Assembly (NCBI GenBank): GCA_015065585.1
Contig: SVQC01000001.1
Coordinates: 39,783-103,782, forward strand
Direction of reading: 5' to 3'
DNA: 64,000 nt
Source: Oscillospiraceae bacterium
Lineage (GTDB): Bacteria > Bacillota > Clostridia > Oscillospirales > Acutalibacteraceae
Below are positions 1-8,017 of this stretch, in pieces. Under the pieces are notes generated by a model. That model was not told the origin of the DNA. It did not search any database and was given only the letters and a program-made list of their open reading frames with translations. Made by a program: the position numbers and the translations under genes. The number at the start of each line of letters is the position of its first letter. The stretch's first letter is position 1.

Positions 1-1
1 T

Positions 2-844
2 ATGGAAGCGAAACTGCTTAGGGCTGAAAAATTTGTTGATATGAACACCGAAATATCCTACCGCTATGTTTATAGCGATACCGAGTATTTCAGATATCAT
101 TATCACGATTATTTTGAGATTTTTCTTATCCTTGACGGTAGTGTTATGCATATTGTGAACGGTGCTGAAATCCGTCTTGGAAAGGGAAGTCTTGTGCTTA
201 TTAGACCTGACGATTGCCATAATTACCGGCTTGATAATGAAAAACAGTTTTCAATGCTTAATATTACCTTTACTGCCGATACTGCAAATTCCCTTTTTTT
301 ATACCTTGACAATGGATTCCCAAAGGAAAATCTTTTAAATTCTTCGTTGCCACCAGAAGCCCATCTTGATAGCTTTGAGTTTGAGAGAGTTTGCAAGAGA
401 ATGAATGTTATAAGGGCTGCTGACCCAAAAGATTTAGCTGGAATAAAAACTTCCCTTAGAATATTCCTTTTTGATATTTTCGTAAGATATTTTTCAGACG
501 AAATTTCCACTTATGAAAAAATACCTTTGTGGCTTGAGGAAATGTGTTCTAAAGTAAAGAAAAACTGCCGTTTTTCACTAGGAAGTGAATATTTCTTTTC
601 GCTGTCAAATAAGAGCAGAGAACATATTTCAAGAACTATGAAAAAATATACCGGTATGACGGTTACGGAGTATATAAATACCTTAAGACTTAATTATATA
701 GCAAATATGCTGAGAAACAGTAATCACAGTATTTCCGATATTATCTATGACAGTGGTTTCAACAATATAAGCTGGGCAAGTGAACTTTTTAAAGGAAAAT
801 ACGGTGTTACTATGCGTGATTACAGACAGTCTATAAAAAAATAA
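2..844 (+). CDS. AraC-family transcriptional regulator
   Basis: This 280-residue protein has the two-domain AraC layout. The N-terminal part (about residues 30-80) looks like a cupin sensor, with a His-rich stretch (YHYHDYFEIFLIL) and a Gly-turn segment. The C-terminal 100 residues hold two helix-turn-helix motifs and the usual AraC ending (SGFNNISWASELFKGKYGVTMRDYR). Such proteins bind DNA and usually control sugar or metabolite genes; the ligand and target cannot be inferred because the upstream neighbour lies outside the window. The ATG is at base 2, so a longer upstream start cannot be excluded. The gene converges on acpP across a shared terminator. Confidence 0.88.
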   Translation: MEAKLLRAEKFVDMNTEISYRYVYSDTEYFRYHYHDYFEIFLILDGSVMHIVNGAEIRLGKGSLVLIRPDDCHNYRLDNEKQFSMLNITFTADTANSLFLYLDNGFPKENLLNSSLPPEAHLDSFEFERVCKRMNVIRAADPKDLAGIKTSLRIFLFDIFVRYFSDEISTYEKIPLWLEEMCSKVKKNCRFSLGSEYFFSLSNKSREHISRTMKKYTGMTVTEYINTLRLNYIANMLRNSNHSISDIIYDSGFNNISWASELFKGKYGVTMRDYRQSIKK

Positions 845-866
845 GCCCGATAAAACTCGGGCTTTT
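843..866. terminator. Bidirectional intrinsic terminator between the AraC gene and acpP
   Basis: Stem AAGCCCGA (843-850), six-base loop, TCGGGCTT (857-864), with T residues on the right and A residues on the left arm. It sits between two convergent genes and can serve both. Confidence 0.85.
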
Positions 867-873
867 AAATTAT

Positions 874-1101
874 TTATTTGTTTTCTTCTATGTAGGAAAC
901 AACATCTCCCACAGTTTTCATTTTTTCAATTTCCTCATCGGGAATATCAACACCGAATTCGTCTTCAAGGGACATAAGCATTTCAACGATGTCAAGGCTG
1001 TCAGCGTTAAGGTCTTCGCCAAGTCGGGTTTCGGCGGTGATGGTATCAGCATCAATCTCTAACTGTTCTGCAATAATTTCTTTGAGTTTGTCAAAAATCA
1101 T
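874..1101 (-). CDS. acpP: Acyl carrier protein
   Basis: At 75 residues this matches the usual length of acyl carrier protein. The phosphopantetheine attachment site is visible as NADSLDIVE, with Ser35 the expected attachment residue, and the protein is strongly acidic. It carries acyl intermediates for type II fatty acid synthesis in the cytoplasm. It stands alone here rather than in a fab cluster. A strong ribosome binding site (AAGGAG) precedes the ATG and a consensus promoter lies about 50 bases upstream. Confidence 0.97.
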   Translation of the reverse strand: MIFDKLKEIIAEQLEIDADTITAETRLGEDLNADSLDIVEMLMSLEDEFGVDIPDEEIEKMKTVGDVVSYIEENK

Positions 1102-1126
1102 TAAAAATACTCCTTTGTTATGTTTT

Positions 1127-1142
1127 GACCGATAATAAGGTC
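1127..1142. promoter_or_regulatory. Small inverted repeat in the acpP 5' UTR
   Basis: GACC (1127-1130) and GGTC (1139-1142) flank an eight-base AT-rich spacer, between the acpP -10 box and its start codon. It could be an operator half-site pair, but the arms are short. I cannot assign a regulator. Confidence 0.25.
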
Positions 1143-1151
1143 TACAACAAA

Positions 1152-1180
1152 ATAATATTTAAAATTTTGCGTTTTGTCAA
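1152..1180 (-). promoter_or_regulatory. Sigma-A type promoter for acpP
   Basis: On the minus strand, TTGACA (1180-1175) is followed by a 17-base spacer and TATTAT (1157-1152). This is a near-consensus housekeeping promoter pointing at acpP. Confidence 0.85.
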
Positions 1181-1229
1181 TAGTTTTTTTGTAATAGGGC
1201 TTTTCCTGGGACTTTATTTTAAAAAAATC

Positions 1230-1258
1230 TTGCAAAAAAAGGCGTTATGTTTTATAAT
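1230..1258 (+). promoter_or_regulatory. Sigma-A type promoter for proS
   Basis: TTGCAA (1230-1235), a 17-base spacer and a perfect TATAAT (1253-1258). The predicted transcript start lies only about 25 bases before the proS ATG, so there is no room for a T-box leader. Confidence 0.85.
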
Positions 1259-1289
1259 CTTTATATTATTGATTATTATGGTGATATAA

Positions 1290-2723
1290 ATGGCAAAAGA
1301 AAAATTAGTAAAAGAAATTACTTCTATGGATGAAGACTTTGCAAAATGGTATACTGATGTTGTATCTAAAGCTGAGCTTATGGACTATTCCTCTGTAAAG
1401 GGATGTATGATTATACGTCCTTACGGTTGGGCAATCTGGGAAAATATTCAGCGTATACTCGACGGTATGTTTAAGGAAACAGGACACGAAAACGTTTCTA
1501 TGCCTATGTTTATTCCTGAGGGACTTCTGCAGATAGAAAAAGACCATGTTGAAGGCTTTGCTCCTGAGGCTGCATGGATAACTCATGGCGGCAACGATAA
1601 GCTTGAGGAACGCCTTTGCGTTCGTCCTACATCTGAAACTCTGTTTTGTGACCATTATAAGAATATAATTCATTCTTGGCGCGACCTTCCTAAACTGTAT
1701 AATCAGTGGTGCAGTGTTGTAAGATGGGAAAAAACAACCCGTCCTTTTCTCCGCTCCAGAGAATTTCATTGGCAGGAAGGTCATACCATTCACGCTACTG
1801 CTGCGGAGGCTAAAGAAGAAACTGTTCGTATGCTTAATATTTATGCCGATTTTGCAGAGAAATATCTTGCTATTCCTGTAATTAAAGGCGTAAAGACTGA
1901 GAAAGAGCGTTTTGCGGGCGCTGTTGATACATATACTATTGAAGCTATGATGCATGACGGTAAGGCACTTCAAAGCGGTACCTCTCACTTCTTTGGTGAC
2001 GGTTTTGCTAAGGCTTTTGGAATTCAGTTTACCGATAAGGAAAATAAGCTTTCAACTCCTTTCCAGACTTCTTGGGGCGTTTCAACACGTCTTATTGGCG
2101 CTATAATTATGACTCACGGCGACGATAACGGCCTTGTTCTTCCTCCTGCTGTTGCACCGATTCAGCTTATTATCGTTCCTATTGCTTCTCATAAACCCGG
2201 TGTTAACGAAAAGGCTGAGGAAATAAACGCACGTCTTAAGAATATTTGCCGTGTTAAAACCGATAACAGCGATAATTCACCCGGTTGGAAGTTTGCTGAA
2301 TATGAAATGAAGGGTGTTCCGCTTCGCCTTGAAATCGGTCCTCGTGATATAGAGAATAATCAGTGCGTACTCGTTCGCAGAGATAATGGTGAAAAAATAA
2401 CCGTTAACCTCGATGAACTTGAAACCGTTGTTCCTGAGATGCTGAATGCTGTTCATGACGGTCTTTATAATAAAGCTCTACAGAATCGCACCGAAAAAAC
2501 CTACGTTGCAAATAATCTTGATGAGATTATTGAAATTGCTGATACTAAACCCGGCTTTATAAAAACTATGTGGTGCGGCGACCGTGCTTGCGAAGAAATG
2601 CTTAAGGAAAAAGCAGGCGTTTCTTCCAGATGTATGCCTTTTGAACAGGAAAATCTCGGCGATAAATGTGTTTGCTGCGGCAAGCCTGCCCAAAAAATGA
2701 TTTATTGGGGCAAGGCTTACTAA
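1290..2723 (+). CDS. proS: Prolyl-tRNA synthetase, short archaeal/eukaryal-like form
   Basis: Charges tRNA-Pro with proline. The 477 residues fit the compact ProRS class without the inserted editing domain found in the roughly 570-residue bacterial form. Class II motifs are visible: the TSE of RPTSE near residue 113, the motif 2 region [13 protein letters not shown] near 151, and a Gly-Arg-rich motif 3 region. The C-terminus carries a Cys-rich zinc region (WCGDRACEE, then CVCCG) and ends in the typical YWGKAY with a terminal tyrosine. The gene has its own promoter with a very short leader and is monocistronic. Confidence 0.95.
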   Translation: MAKEKLVKEITSMDEDFAKWYTDVVSKAELMDYSSVKGCMIIRPYGWAIWENIQRILDGMFKETGHENVSMPMFIPEGLLQIEKDHVEGFAPEAAWITHGGNDKLEERLCVRPTSETLFCDHYKNIIHSWRDLPKLYNQWCSVVRWEKTTRPFLRSREFHWQEGHTIHATAAEAKEETVRMLNIYADFAEKYLAIPVIKGVKTEKERFAGAVDTYTIEAMMHDGKALQSGTSHFFGDGFAKAFGIQFTDKENKLSTPFQTSWGVSTRLIGAIIMTHGDDNGLVLPPAVAPIQLIIVPIASHKPGVNEKAEEINARLKNICRVKTDNSDNSPGWKFAEYEMKGVPLRLEIGPRDIENNQCVLVRRDNGEKITVNLDELETVVPEMLNAVHDGLYNKALQNRTEKTYVANNLDEIIEIADTKPGFIKTMWCGDRACEEMLKEKAGVSSRCMPFEQENLGDKCVCCGKPAQKMIYWGKAY

Positions 2724-2880
2724 TGTTCTTTAAAAATTACCCCCCCTGTTTTTCTTTGAAAAATAGGTGAGCAGGGATGAAAAAGCCCTTTTTCTTACAT
2801 TATATATATACGCGCGTATATGGGGTAAAAAATCCCTAGAAAATTAAAAATAAAAAAATTAACTTTTTTTAAAAAAACAC
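2724..2880. other. Intergenic spacer after proS, no gene seen
   Basis: AT-rich spacer with no supported gene. It contains a possible weak terminator for proS (GGG, nine bases, CCC, then TTTTT, about 2774-2793) and a perfect 16-base palindrome at 2806-2821 with a CGCGCG core. The rest of the 451-base gap to rpsJ is described under the promoter and leader entries. Confidence 0.6.
2806..2821. repeat. Perfect 16-base palindrome with CG core
   Basis: ATATA-CGCGCG-TATAT reads identically on both strands. It lies between the end of proS and the promoter of the ribosomal operon. It could be a protein-binding site or a cruciform-forming element; nothing else supports a function. Confidence 0.5.
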
Positions 2881-2909
2881 TTGCATTGCAGGTGTTTTTG
2901 TGTTATTAT
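2881..2909 (+). promoter_or_regulatory. Promoter of the S10-spc-alpha operon
   Basis: TTGCAT (2881-2886), a 17-base spacer and TATTAT (2904-2909). It lies about 265 bases before rpsJ, which implies a leader RNA of roughly 255 bases. Confidence 0.75.
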
Positions 2910-2958
2910 ACATAAGTACGCGAATGAATAGGCGTACTGTCATGCGTTGATGTGGGAG

Positions 2959-3104
2959 GTGGCTGACCTCGAGTCAGGAAATTTCCACGGAGTATGTCCG
3001 ATTTTAAACCGGGCGAACCAATACCTCAGACTATTAAGCACAATAGGATAACTTGCGAACCTGTTGTGTATCCGGATTCACCGCAACCCCAGTGGTCCGG
3101 TTTT
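2959..3104 (+). promoter_or_regulatory. Structured 5' leader of the ribosomal protein operon
   Basis: Four stems can be drawn by eye. The first is GTGG-CTGAC/GTCAG-CCAC (2959-2988, with a seven-base bulge). The second is CGGA/TCCG (2988-3000). The third is CACAATAGG/CCTGTTGTG (3039-3047 with 3060-3068; nine pairs including one G-U). The fourth is CCGGA..CAC/GTG..TCCGG (3072-3100), followed by TTTT. In other bacteria, ribosomal operon leaders bind a ribosomal protein for feedback control. The last stem plus T-run could act as an attenuator. I cannot match this to a named leader family. Confidence 0.5.
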
Positions 3105-3174
3105 ATAATGGAGTGTGATGAAACACACGGCACAGTGTGAGGTAGCCCGCCAAACTAACAAGGAGGCGACAAAA

Positions 3175-3486
3175 ATGGCAGTAAAAGAAAAGATTCGTAT
3201 CAGAATCAAAGGTTACGACCACGCGCTTGTAGACCAGTCCGCAGAAAAGATTGTGGAAACCGCTAAACGTACAGGTGCAAGAGTATCGGGTCCTGTCCCG
3301 CTACCTACCGAAAAGGAAGTTGTAACTATCCTTCGTGCAGTTCACAAGTATAAAGATTCTCGTGAACAGTTCGAAACCAGAACTCATAAGAGACTCATAG
3401 ACGTAATCAGACCTTCCAACAAAACTGTTGAAGCTTTGACCGGTCTTGAGCTTCCCGCCGGCGTTGAGATTGAAATTAAACTTTAA
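3175..3486 (+). CDS. rpsJ: 30S ribosomal protein S10
   Basis: First gene of the operon. The ATG at 3175 has an AAGGAGG site a few bases upstream and gives the standard 103-residue protein. An in-frame ATG at 3115 would add 20 residues that do not look like S10, so it was not used. The S10 core is clear ([18 protein letters not shown], then THKRLIDVI). S10 sits in the head of the small subunit and also acts as NusE in antitermination. A 62-base spacer precedes rplC. Confidence 0.97.
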   Translation: MAVKEKIRIRIKGYDHALVDQSAEKIVETAKRTGARVSGPVPLPTEKEVVTILRAVHKYKDSREQFETRTHKRLIDVIRPSNKTVEALTGLELPAGVEIEIKL

Positions 3487-3548
3487 TCTTAGCCGTCAGT
3501 GGTCATGTTGGGCAACCCCCAACCAATAACTACAAGGAGGAAAATAAA

Positions 3549-4178
3549 ATGCAAAAAGCAATTGTAGGCAAGAAGCTTGGCATGACTCAGCTTTTTGACG
3601 CAAACGGTAATGTCATTCCCGTAACTGTTATCGAAGCAGGTCCCTGCGTAATCTCTCAGAAGAAGACGGTTGAAAATGACGGTTATGAAGCAGTACAGAT
3701 TGGCTACGGCGATCTTAAGGCTTCTAAAGTAAATAAGCCCATGAAGGGCCACTTCGCAAAAGGCGATGTTGCTCCGAAGAAAGTTCTTCGTGAGTTCCGC
3801 TTCGATGATACCAGCACTATGAACGTTGGTGACATCATTAAAGCTGATATATTCGCTGAAGGCGATGCAGTAGATGTAAGAGGTACTTCTAAAGGTAAAG
3901 GCTATGCCGGTGTTGTAAAGCGTTGGAACTTTAGCCGTCTTAAAGAATCTCACGGTACCGGCCCTGTACATCGTCACGGCGGTTCACTCGGTGTTATTGA
4001 CCCCGCTCGTGTTTTCAAGGGAAAGAAAATGGCTGGTCACTTAGGTAATGAACGCGTAACCGTTCAGAACCTCAGTGTAGTAAAAGTAGATGCTGAGAAT
4101 AACATCATCGCTGTTAAGGGCGCCGTTCCCGGTCCCAAGGGTGGAATTGTTATTCTTTTTGACAGCGTGAAAGCCTAA
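3549..4178 (+). CDS. rplC: 50S ribosomal protein L3
   Basis: Standard-length L3 (209 residues), starting with the conserved GKKLGMTQLF segment. The central extension that reaches toward the peptidyl transferase centre is visible (HRHGGSLGVIDPARVFKGKKMAGH). L3 is an early assembly protein of the large subunit. A strong AAGGAGG precedes the ATG. It follows rpsJ and precedes rplD in the canonical order. Confidence 0.97.
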   Translation: MQKAIVGKKLGMTQLFDANGNVIPVTVIEAGPCVISQKKTVENDGYEAVQIGYGDLKASKVNKPMKGHFAKGDVAPKKVLREFRFDDTSTMNVGDIIKADIFAEGDAVDVRGTSKGKGYAGVVKRWNFSRLKESHGTGPVHRHGGSLGVIDPARVFKGKKMAGHLGNERVTVQNLSVVKVDAENNIIAVKGAVPGPKGGIVILFDSVKA

Positions 4179-4197
4179 GGGAAAGGAGAACTGAATT

Positions 4198-4821
4198 ATG
4201 CCTAATGTAGTTGTTTTAGATATGGCTGGCAAAAATGTGGGCGAAATCACATTAAGCGATGCCATCTTCGCAATTGAGCCTAATGCTGCAGTAATGCATC
4301 AGGCTGTAGTTAATTACCTGGCTAATCAGCGTCAGGGCACCCAGTCTACCTTAACCCGTAGCGAAGTTTCCGGTGGCGGTAAGAAGCCTTGGAGACAGAA
4401 GGGCACAGGTCACGCTAGACAGGGCTCCACAAGAGCTCCTCAGTGGATTCACGGTGGTATCGTACATGCACCGAAGCCTCGCGACTATTCTTATGATTTA
4501 AATAAGAAGGTTAAGAAGCTTGCACTTAAATCTGCTCTTTCCGATAAGGTTATTTCCGGTGGTCTCATCGTTCTTGATGAGTTCAAGGTAGAAACCTATA
4601 AAACCAAAACTGTTGTTGATTGCCTTAAGGCCATCAATGCCGGCAAGAAAACTCTTATCGTTCTTGAAGACAACAATAGTTTTGCAGTTAAGAGTTGCGC
4701 AAACATTCCCGGTGTGAAGACTGCTCAGGTCAATACCATCAACACTTACGATATTCTCTACGCTGATACCCTTGTTATTGCTAAGGGCGCCGTAGGAAAA
4801 ATTGAGGAGGTGTACGCATAA
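4198..4821 (+). CDS. rplD: 50S ribosomal protein L4
   Basis: L4 of 207 residues. It has the long basic loop that lines the peptide exit tunnel ([19 protein letters not shown], about residues 59-77) and the globular part around it. In other bacteria L4 can repress its own operon by binding the leader, so it is the natural candidate ligand for the structured leader before rpsJ; that link is inference. Its stop codon overlaps the rplW start by one base (TAATG), indicating translational coupling. Confidence 0.97.
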   Translation: MPNVVVLDMAGKNVGEITLSDAIFAIEPNAAVMHQAVVNYLANQRQGTQSTLTRSEVSGGGKKPWRQKGTGHARQGSTRAPQWIHGGIVHAPKPRDYSYDLNKKVKKLALKSALSDKVISGGLIVLDEFKVETYKTKTVVDCLKAINAGKKTLIVLEDNNSFAVKSCANIPGVKTAQVNTINTYDILYADTLVIAKGAVGKIEEVYA

Positions 4822-5114
4822 TGAAAACCGCACAGGATATCATTATTGCTCCGGTTATTACCGAGAAAAGTATGTCTGGCATTGCCGACAAGAAATACAC
4901 CTTCAAAGTAGCAAAAGATGCTAATAAGGTTGAAATTGCAAAAGCTGTTGAAGAAATCTTCAAAGTAAAGGTTGCTAAAGTAAACACAATAAGCGTTCGT
5001 GGTCAGGCTCGTCGTATGGGCCGCTACTCCGGCTATACTTCTTCTTGGAAGAAAGCAATTGTTACTTTGAAAGCGGATTCAAAGACTATCGAGTTCTTTG
5101 ACGGTCTTATGTAA
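4821..5114 (+). CDS. rplW: 50S ribosomal protein L23
   Basis: L23 of 97 residues, the usual length. It starts with the typical IIAPVITEKSM and contains the KYTFKVAKDANKVEIAKAVE segment and the basic loop ending in YTSSWKKAIVTL. L23 sits at the tunnel exit and is the docking site for trigger factor and SRP. The start overlaps the rplD stop by one base. It is followed by an 86-base spacer containing two hairpins. Confidence 0.97.
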   Translation: MKTAQDIIIAPVITEKSMSGIADKKYTFKVAKDANKVEIAKAVEEIFKVKVAKVNTISVRGQARRMGRYSGYTSSWKKAIVTLKADSKTIEFFDGLM

Positions 5115-5122
5115 TCCAAGTG

Positions 5123-5170
5123 CCTAGAAGCGTATGCTTCAGGTGATGTATGAAGTTGAAAATCAACTTC
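5123..5170 (+). other. Two tandem RNA hairpins in the rplW-rplB spacer
   Basis: Hairpin 1: CCT-a-GAAGC (5123-5131), loop GTAT, GCTTC-AGG (5136-5143). Hairpin 2: GAAGTTGA (5152-5159), loop AAA, TCAACTTC (5163-5170), a perfect eight-base stem. There is no T-run, so these are not terminators. Possible roles are RNase processing, mRNA stability or protein binding. Confidence 0.55.
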
Positions 5171-5200
5171 GCTAAGCCTAAATAGGAGAGTGAATAAAAA

Positions 5201-6034
5201 ATGGCAATAAAGCATTATAAGCCGACTACTCCGGGCCGTCGTGGTATGACCAGTATGGATTATTCCGTACTTTCTGACGTAAAACCCGAGAGAAGCTTAC
5301 TTGAGCCTTTAAAGAAAAACGCCGGCCGTAACAGCTACGGTCGCATCACCGTTCGCCATCGTGGCGGCGGTAATCGCAGAAAGTACAGAGTTATAGATTT
5401 CAAGAGAGACCTTATCGGTATACCCGCTACTGTTCTTACTCTTGAGTATGACCCTAACAGATCTGCATTTATCGCACTTGTACAGTACGATAATGAAAAT
5501 AAGGAAAAACGCTACATTATAGCACCTGTTGGCCTTAAGGTTGGCGATGTTATAGTAAGCGGTCCCGAAGCCGATATTAAACCCGGTAACGCGCTTCCTC
5601 TTGCCAACATTCCTGTTGGTACCTTTATCCACAACGTTGAACTTTATTCCGGACGCGGTGCTCAGCTTGCTCGTTCTGCAGGTAACATGGCACAGCTTAT
5701 GGCTAAAGAAAATGGAATGGCACTTCTTCGTTTGCCTTCCGGCGAACTCAGAAACGTACCTGTAAACTGTATGGCTACCATCGGTCAGGTAAGTAATCCT
5801 GAGCACAGCAACATCAACTACGGTAAAGCCGGTCGTAAGCGTCACATGGGTTGGCGTCCTACCGTTAGAGGTTCTGTAATGAACCCCTGCGATCACCCTC
5901 ACGGTGGTGGTGAAGGTAGAGCTCCTATCGGACGTCCAGGTCCTGTAACTCCTTGGGGCAAACCTGCTCTTGGTTACAAGACTCGTAAGAAACACAAATC
6001 GACCGATAAGTATATCGTAAAGCGTCGTAAGTAA
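5201..6034 (+). CDS. rplB: 50S ribosomal protein L2
   Basis: L2 at its standard length (277 residues). The N-terminus has the classic [13 protein letters not shown] start, and the conserved C-terminal segment with the functional histidine is present ([18 protein letters not shown]). L2 supports subunit association and the peptidyl transferase region. A good ribosome binding site (TAGGAGAG) precedes the ATG. Confidence 0.98.
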   Translation: MAIKHYKPTTPGRRGMTSMDYSVLSDVKPERSLLEPLKKNAGRNSYGRITVRHRGGGNRRKYRVIDFKRDLIGIPATVLTLEYDPNRSAFIALVQYDNENKEKRYIIAPVGLKVGDVIVSGPEADIKPGNALPLANIPVGTFIHNVELYSGRGAQLARSAGNMAQLMAKENGMALLRLPSGELRNVPVNCMATIGQVSNPEHSNINYGKAGRKRHMGWRPTVRGSVMNPCDHPHGGGEGRAPIGRPGPVTPWGKPALGYKTRKKHKSTDKYIVKRRK

Positions 6035-6057
6035 GTCAGACGAAAGGAGATAAAATT

Positions 6058-6330
6058 ATGGGTAGAAGCGTAAAAAAGGGCCCCTTTGTGCAGCCCGTTC
6101 TTATGAAAAGAATTCAGGAGATGAATGCTGCCGGTGAGAAGAGAGTTCTCAAAACCTGGAGTCGTTCATCCACCATATTCCCCGATTTCGTCGGACACAC
6201 CATCGCAGTTCACGACGGTCGCAAACATGTTCCGGTTTATGTTACTGAGGATATGGTAGGTCACAAACTCGGTGAGTTTGCTCCAACCAGAACCTTTAAG
6301 GGCCATGCCGGTGCAAAGACCACAAAGTAA
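6058..6330 (+). CDS. rpsS: 30S ribosomal protein S19
   Basis: Standard 90-residue S19, starting [18 protein letters not shown] and containing the conserved [22 protein letters not shown] block. It binds 16S rRNA in the head of the small subunit in complex with S13. AAAGGAG precedes the ATG. Confidence 0.97.
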   Translation: MGRSVKKGPFVQPVLMKRIQEMNAAGEKRVLKTWSRSSTIFPDFVGHTIAVHDGRKHVPVYVTEDMVGHKLGEFAPTRTFKGHAGAKTTK

Positions 6331-6352
6331 GCGGCGAAAGGAGAGTTTAATT

Positions 6353-6691
6353 ATGGAAGCTAGAGCAATACTTAAATATGCTCGCATTTCACCGCGTAAG
6401 GTGAAGATAGTGATGGACCTCATTCGCAATCAAGATGCAGACAAAGCAATGGCTATTCTCAAGTTCACTCCTAAGTCAGCTTGTGAGTATCTCGAAAAGC
6501 TTTTAGCTTCTGCAATTGCTAATGCAGAAAACAATCATCACATGGATGTTTCTAAGCTCTATGTAGCAGAATGTTTTGTATGTCCCGGTCCTACTTTAAA
6601 GCGTATTCGTCCTAAGGACCACGGCCGTGCTCACAGAATTTTAAAGAGAACATCACACATGACAATCGTTCTTAAAGAACGCGAGGATTAA
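6353..6691 (+). CDS. rplV: 50S ribosomal protein L22
   Basis: The ATG at 6353 follows GAAAGGAG and gives the expected 112 residues ([17 protein letters not shown]). A longer in-frame start inside rpsS gives a non-homologous extension and was rejected. The conserved C-terminal block that forms the tunnel hairpin is present ([21 protein letters not shown]). L22 lines the exit tunnel together with L4. Confidence 0.97.
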   Translation: MEARAILKYARISPRKVKIVMDLIRNQDADKAMAILKFTPKSACEYLEKLLASAIANAENNHHMDVSKLYVAECFVCPGPTLKRIRPKDHGRAHRILKRTSHMTIVLKERED

Positions 6692-6703
6692 GGAGGTTAG
6701 ACT

Positions 6704-7312
6704 ATGGGCCAGAAAGTTAATCCACACGGATTTCGTGTTGGCGTAATTAAAAACTGGGATTCCCGTTGGTATGCCAAGGATAATGTCTTCGGAGATACTT
6801 TGGTTGAGGACTATAACCTCCGTAAGTACCTTAAAAAGACACTTCAGTCCGCAGGCGTTCCTAAAATTGAAATTGAACGCAGTGCGTCCAAGGTCAGAAT
6901 CCACATTCATTGTGCAAAACCCGGTATGGTCATCGGCAGAAACGGTGCTGAAATTGAAAAGCTCCGTCTTACCTGCGAAAAAATGCTTGGTAAAACCTGC
7001 ACAATCAATATTGTAGAAATCAAAAATCCGGATATGGATGCTCAGCTTGTTGCTGAAAACATCGCTGTTCAGCTTGAAAAGCGTGTTTCCTTCCGCCGTG
7101 CAATGAAAATGGCTATTGGCCGTTCAATGAAATTCGGCGCTAAGGGTATTAAAATTACCGTTTCCGGTCGTCTCGGCGGTAGAGAAATCGCCGGTGCCGA
7201 AACCTATCATGAGGGTACTATCCCGCTGCAGACTCTTCGTGCTGATATCGATTACGGTTTTGCAGAGGCAGCTACTACCTATGGCCGTCTTGGCGTAAAG
7301 GTATGGCTTTAG
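6704..7312 (+). CDS. rpsC: 30S ribosomal protein S3, ending at an in-frame amber codon
   Basis: S3 has a KH domain ([14 protein letters not shown], about residues 72-85) and a C-terminal domain, helping form the mRNA entry tunnel and helicase site. The ORF stops after 202 residues at GVKVWL, where E. coli continues GVKVWIFKGEIL and Bacillus GVKVWIYRGEVL. The stop (TAG, 7310-7312) falls exactly on the conserved aromatic position. The frame then continues [19 protein letters not shown] to a TAA at 7370-7372, overlapping the rplP ATG as TAATG. Read through, S3 would have 222 residues, a normal length. Either a nonsense mutation shortened the tail, the codon is partly read through, or there is a base-call error. 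Confidence 0.93.
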   Translation: MGQKVNPHGFRVGVIKNWDSRWYAKDNVFGDTLVEDYNLRKYLKKTLQSAGVPKIEIERSASKVRIHIHCAKPGMVIGRNGAEIEKLRLTCEKMLGKTCTINIVEIKNPDMDAQLVAENIAVQLEKRVSFRRAMKMAIGRSMKFGAKGIKITVSGRLGGREIAGAETYHEGTIPLQTLRADIDYGFAEAATTYGRLGVKVWL

Positions 7313-7347
7313 AAGGGTGAAATCCTTCATGATGTTAAGAAAACATC
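7313..7347 (+). other. Two tandem hairpins directly after the rpsC amber codon
   Basis: Stem AAGGGT (7313-7318), loop GAA, ATCCTT (7322-7327), six pairs with one G-U. Then stem GATGTT (7331-7336), loop AAGAA, AACATC (7342-7347). There is no T-run. Structure just 3' of a stop codon is known to promote readthrough in some systems; similar hairpins elsewhere in this operon do not follow leaky stops. Confidence 0.5.
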
Positions 7348-7372
7348 TAAGAAGGAAGGGGGATCCCGCTAA
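7313..7372 (+). pseudogene. In-frame remainder of the S3 C-terminal tail behind the amber codon
   Basis: Nineteen sense codons follow the rpsC TAG in the same frame and end in TAA overlapping the rplP start. The first five encode KGEIL, a direct match to the S3 family. The rest is a Lys-rich tail as in normal S3. The same bases form two hairpins and contain the rplP ribosome binding site. It is either a vestige or a tail translated by readthrough. Confidence 0.6.
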
Positions 7373-7794
7373 TGTTATTACCTAAGCGCGTTAAATACCG
7401 CAGAGTTCAGCGTGGCCGTATGACAGGTAAAGCTTCCAGAGGTACTACTATCTCTCACGGACAGTTTGGTCTTCAGGCTCTTGAACCGGCGTGGATCACT
7501 TCAAACCAGATAGAAGCTGCCCGTATTGCTATGACTCGTTACATTAAGCGTGGCGGTCAGGTATGGATTAAAATCTTCCCGGATAAGCCTATCACAGCAA
7601 AGCCTGCTGAAACTCGAATGGGTTCCGGTAAAGGTTCTCCTGAATATTGGGTTGCTGTTGTTAAACCCGGCCGCATTATGTTCGAGATTGGCGGAGTTTC
7701 CGAAGAGCTTGCTCAGGAAGCTATGCGTCTCGCTGCCAACAAACTTCCTATCAAATGTAAGTTTGTAACTAAGGAAATGGATGGTGAGCAGTAA
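7372..7794 (+). CDS. rplP: 50S ribosomal protein L16
   Basis: L16 with 140 residues. It has the conserved [20 protein letters not shown] start, and the [24 protein letters not shown] block is intact. It is a late assembly protein near the A-site and 5S rRNA. AAGGAAGGGGGA precedes the ATG. The start overlaps the TAA of the interrupted S3 frame, and the stop overlaps rpmC by one base. Confidence 0.97.
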   Translation: MLLPKRVKYRRVQRGRMTGKASRGTTISHGQFGLQALEPAWITSNQIEAARIAMTRYIKRGGQVWIKIFPDKPITAKPAETRMGSGKGSPEYWVAVVKPGRIMFEIGGVSEELAQEAMRLAANKLPIKCKFVTKEMDGEQ

Positions 7795-7997
7795 TGAATA
7801 CTAAGGAAATCAGAGAATTAACCATCGCTGAGCTGAATGAAAAGCTTGGTAAGCTTAAGGAAGAATTATTCAATCTCCGTTTCCAGCTCGCTATCAATCA
7901 GCTCGACAATCCTATGCGCATCACTGAGGTTAAGAAGGACATTGCACGTGTTAAAACAATAATTCGTGAAAAAGAACTTCTTGACTCCAAGGCATAA
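7794..7997 (+). CDS. rpmC: 50S ribosomal protein L29
   Basis: A 67-residue L29, two long helices with the typical [20 protein letters not shown] segment and a charged C-terminus ([10 protein letters not shown]). It lies near the tunnel exit next to L23. The ATG overlaps the rplP TAA (TAATG), so it is probably translationally coupled. Confidence 0.96.
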   Translation: MNTKEIRELTIAELNEKLGKLKEELFNLRFQLAINQLDNPMRITEVKKDIARVKTIIREKELLDSKA

Positions 7998-8017
7998 GGA
8001 AGAGGGAGGGTAATCTA

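Noticed and set aside
1180..1289. Possible T-box riboswitch before proS
   Set aside because: The predicted transcription start leaves only about 25 bases of leader, and no T-box motif is present.
1305..1988. 227-codon minus-strand open frame within proS
   Set aside because: Antisense to a well-conserved synthetase; no promoter or family match.
3115..3174. Upstream in-frame ATG extending rpsJ by 20 residues
   Set aside because: The extension does not resemble S10. The ATG at 3175 has an AAGGAGG at proper spacing and gives the exact family length.
5309..5995. 228-codon minus-strand open frame within rplB
   Set aside because: Antisense to L2, low-complexity Thr/Ser-rich translation, no ribosome binding site.
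7310..7312. TAG in rpsC as pyrrolysine or as part of a genome-wide recoded amber
   Set aside because: Other genes here end cleanly at TAG, and S3 has no reason to carry pyrrolysine. A local mutation or leaky readthrough is simpler.
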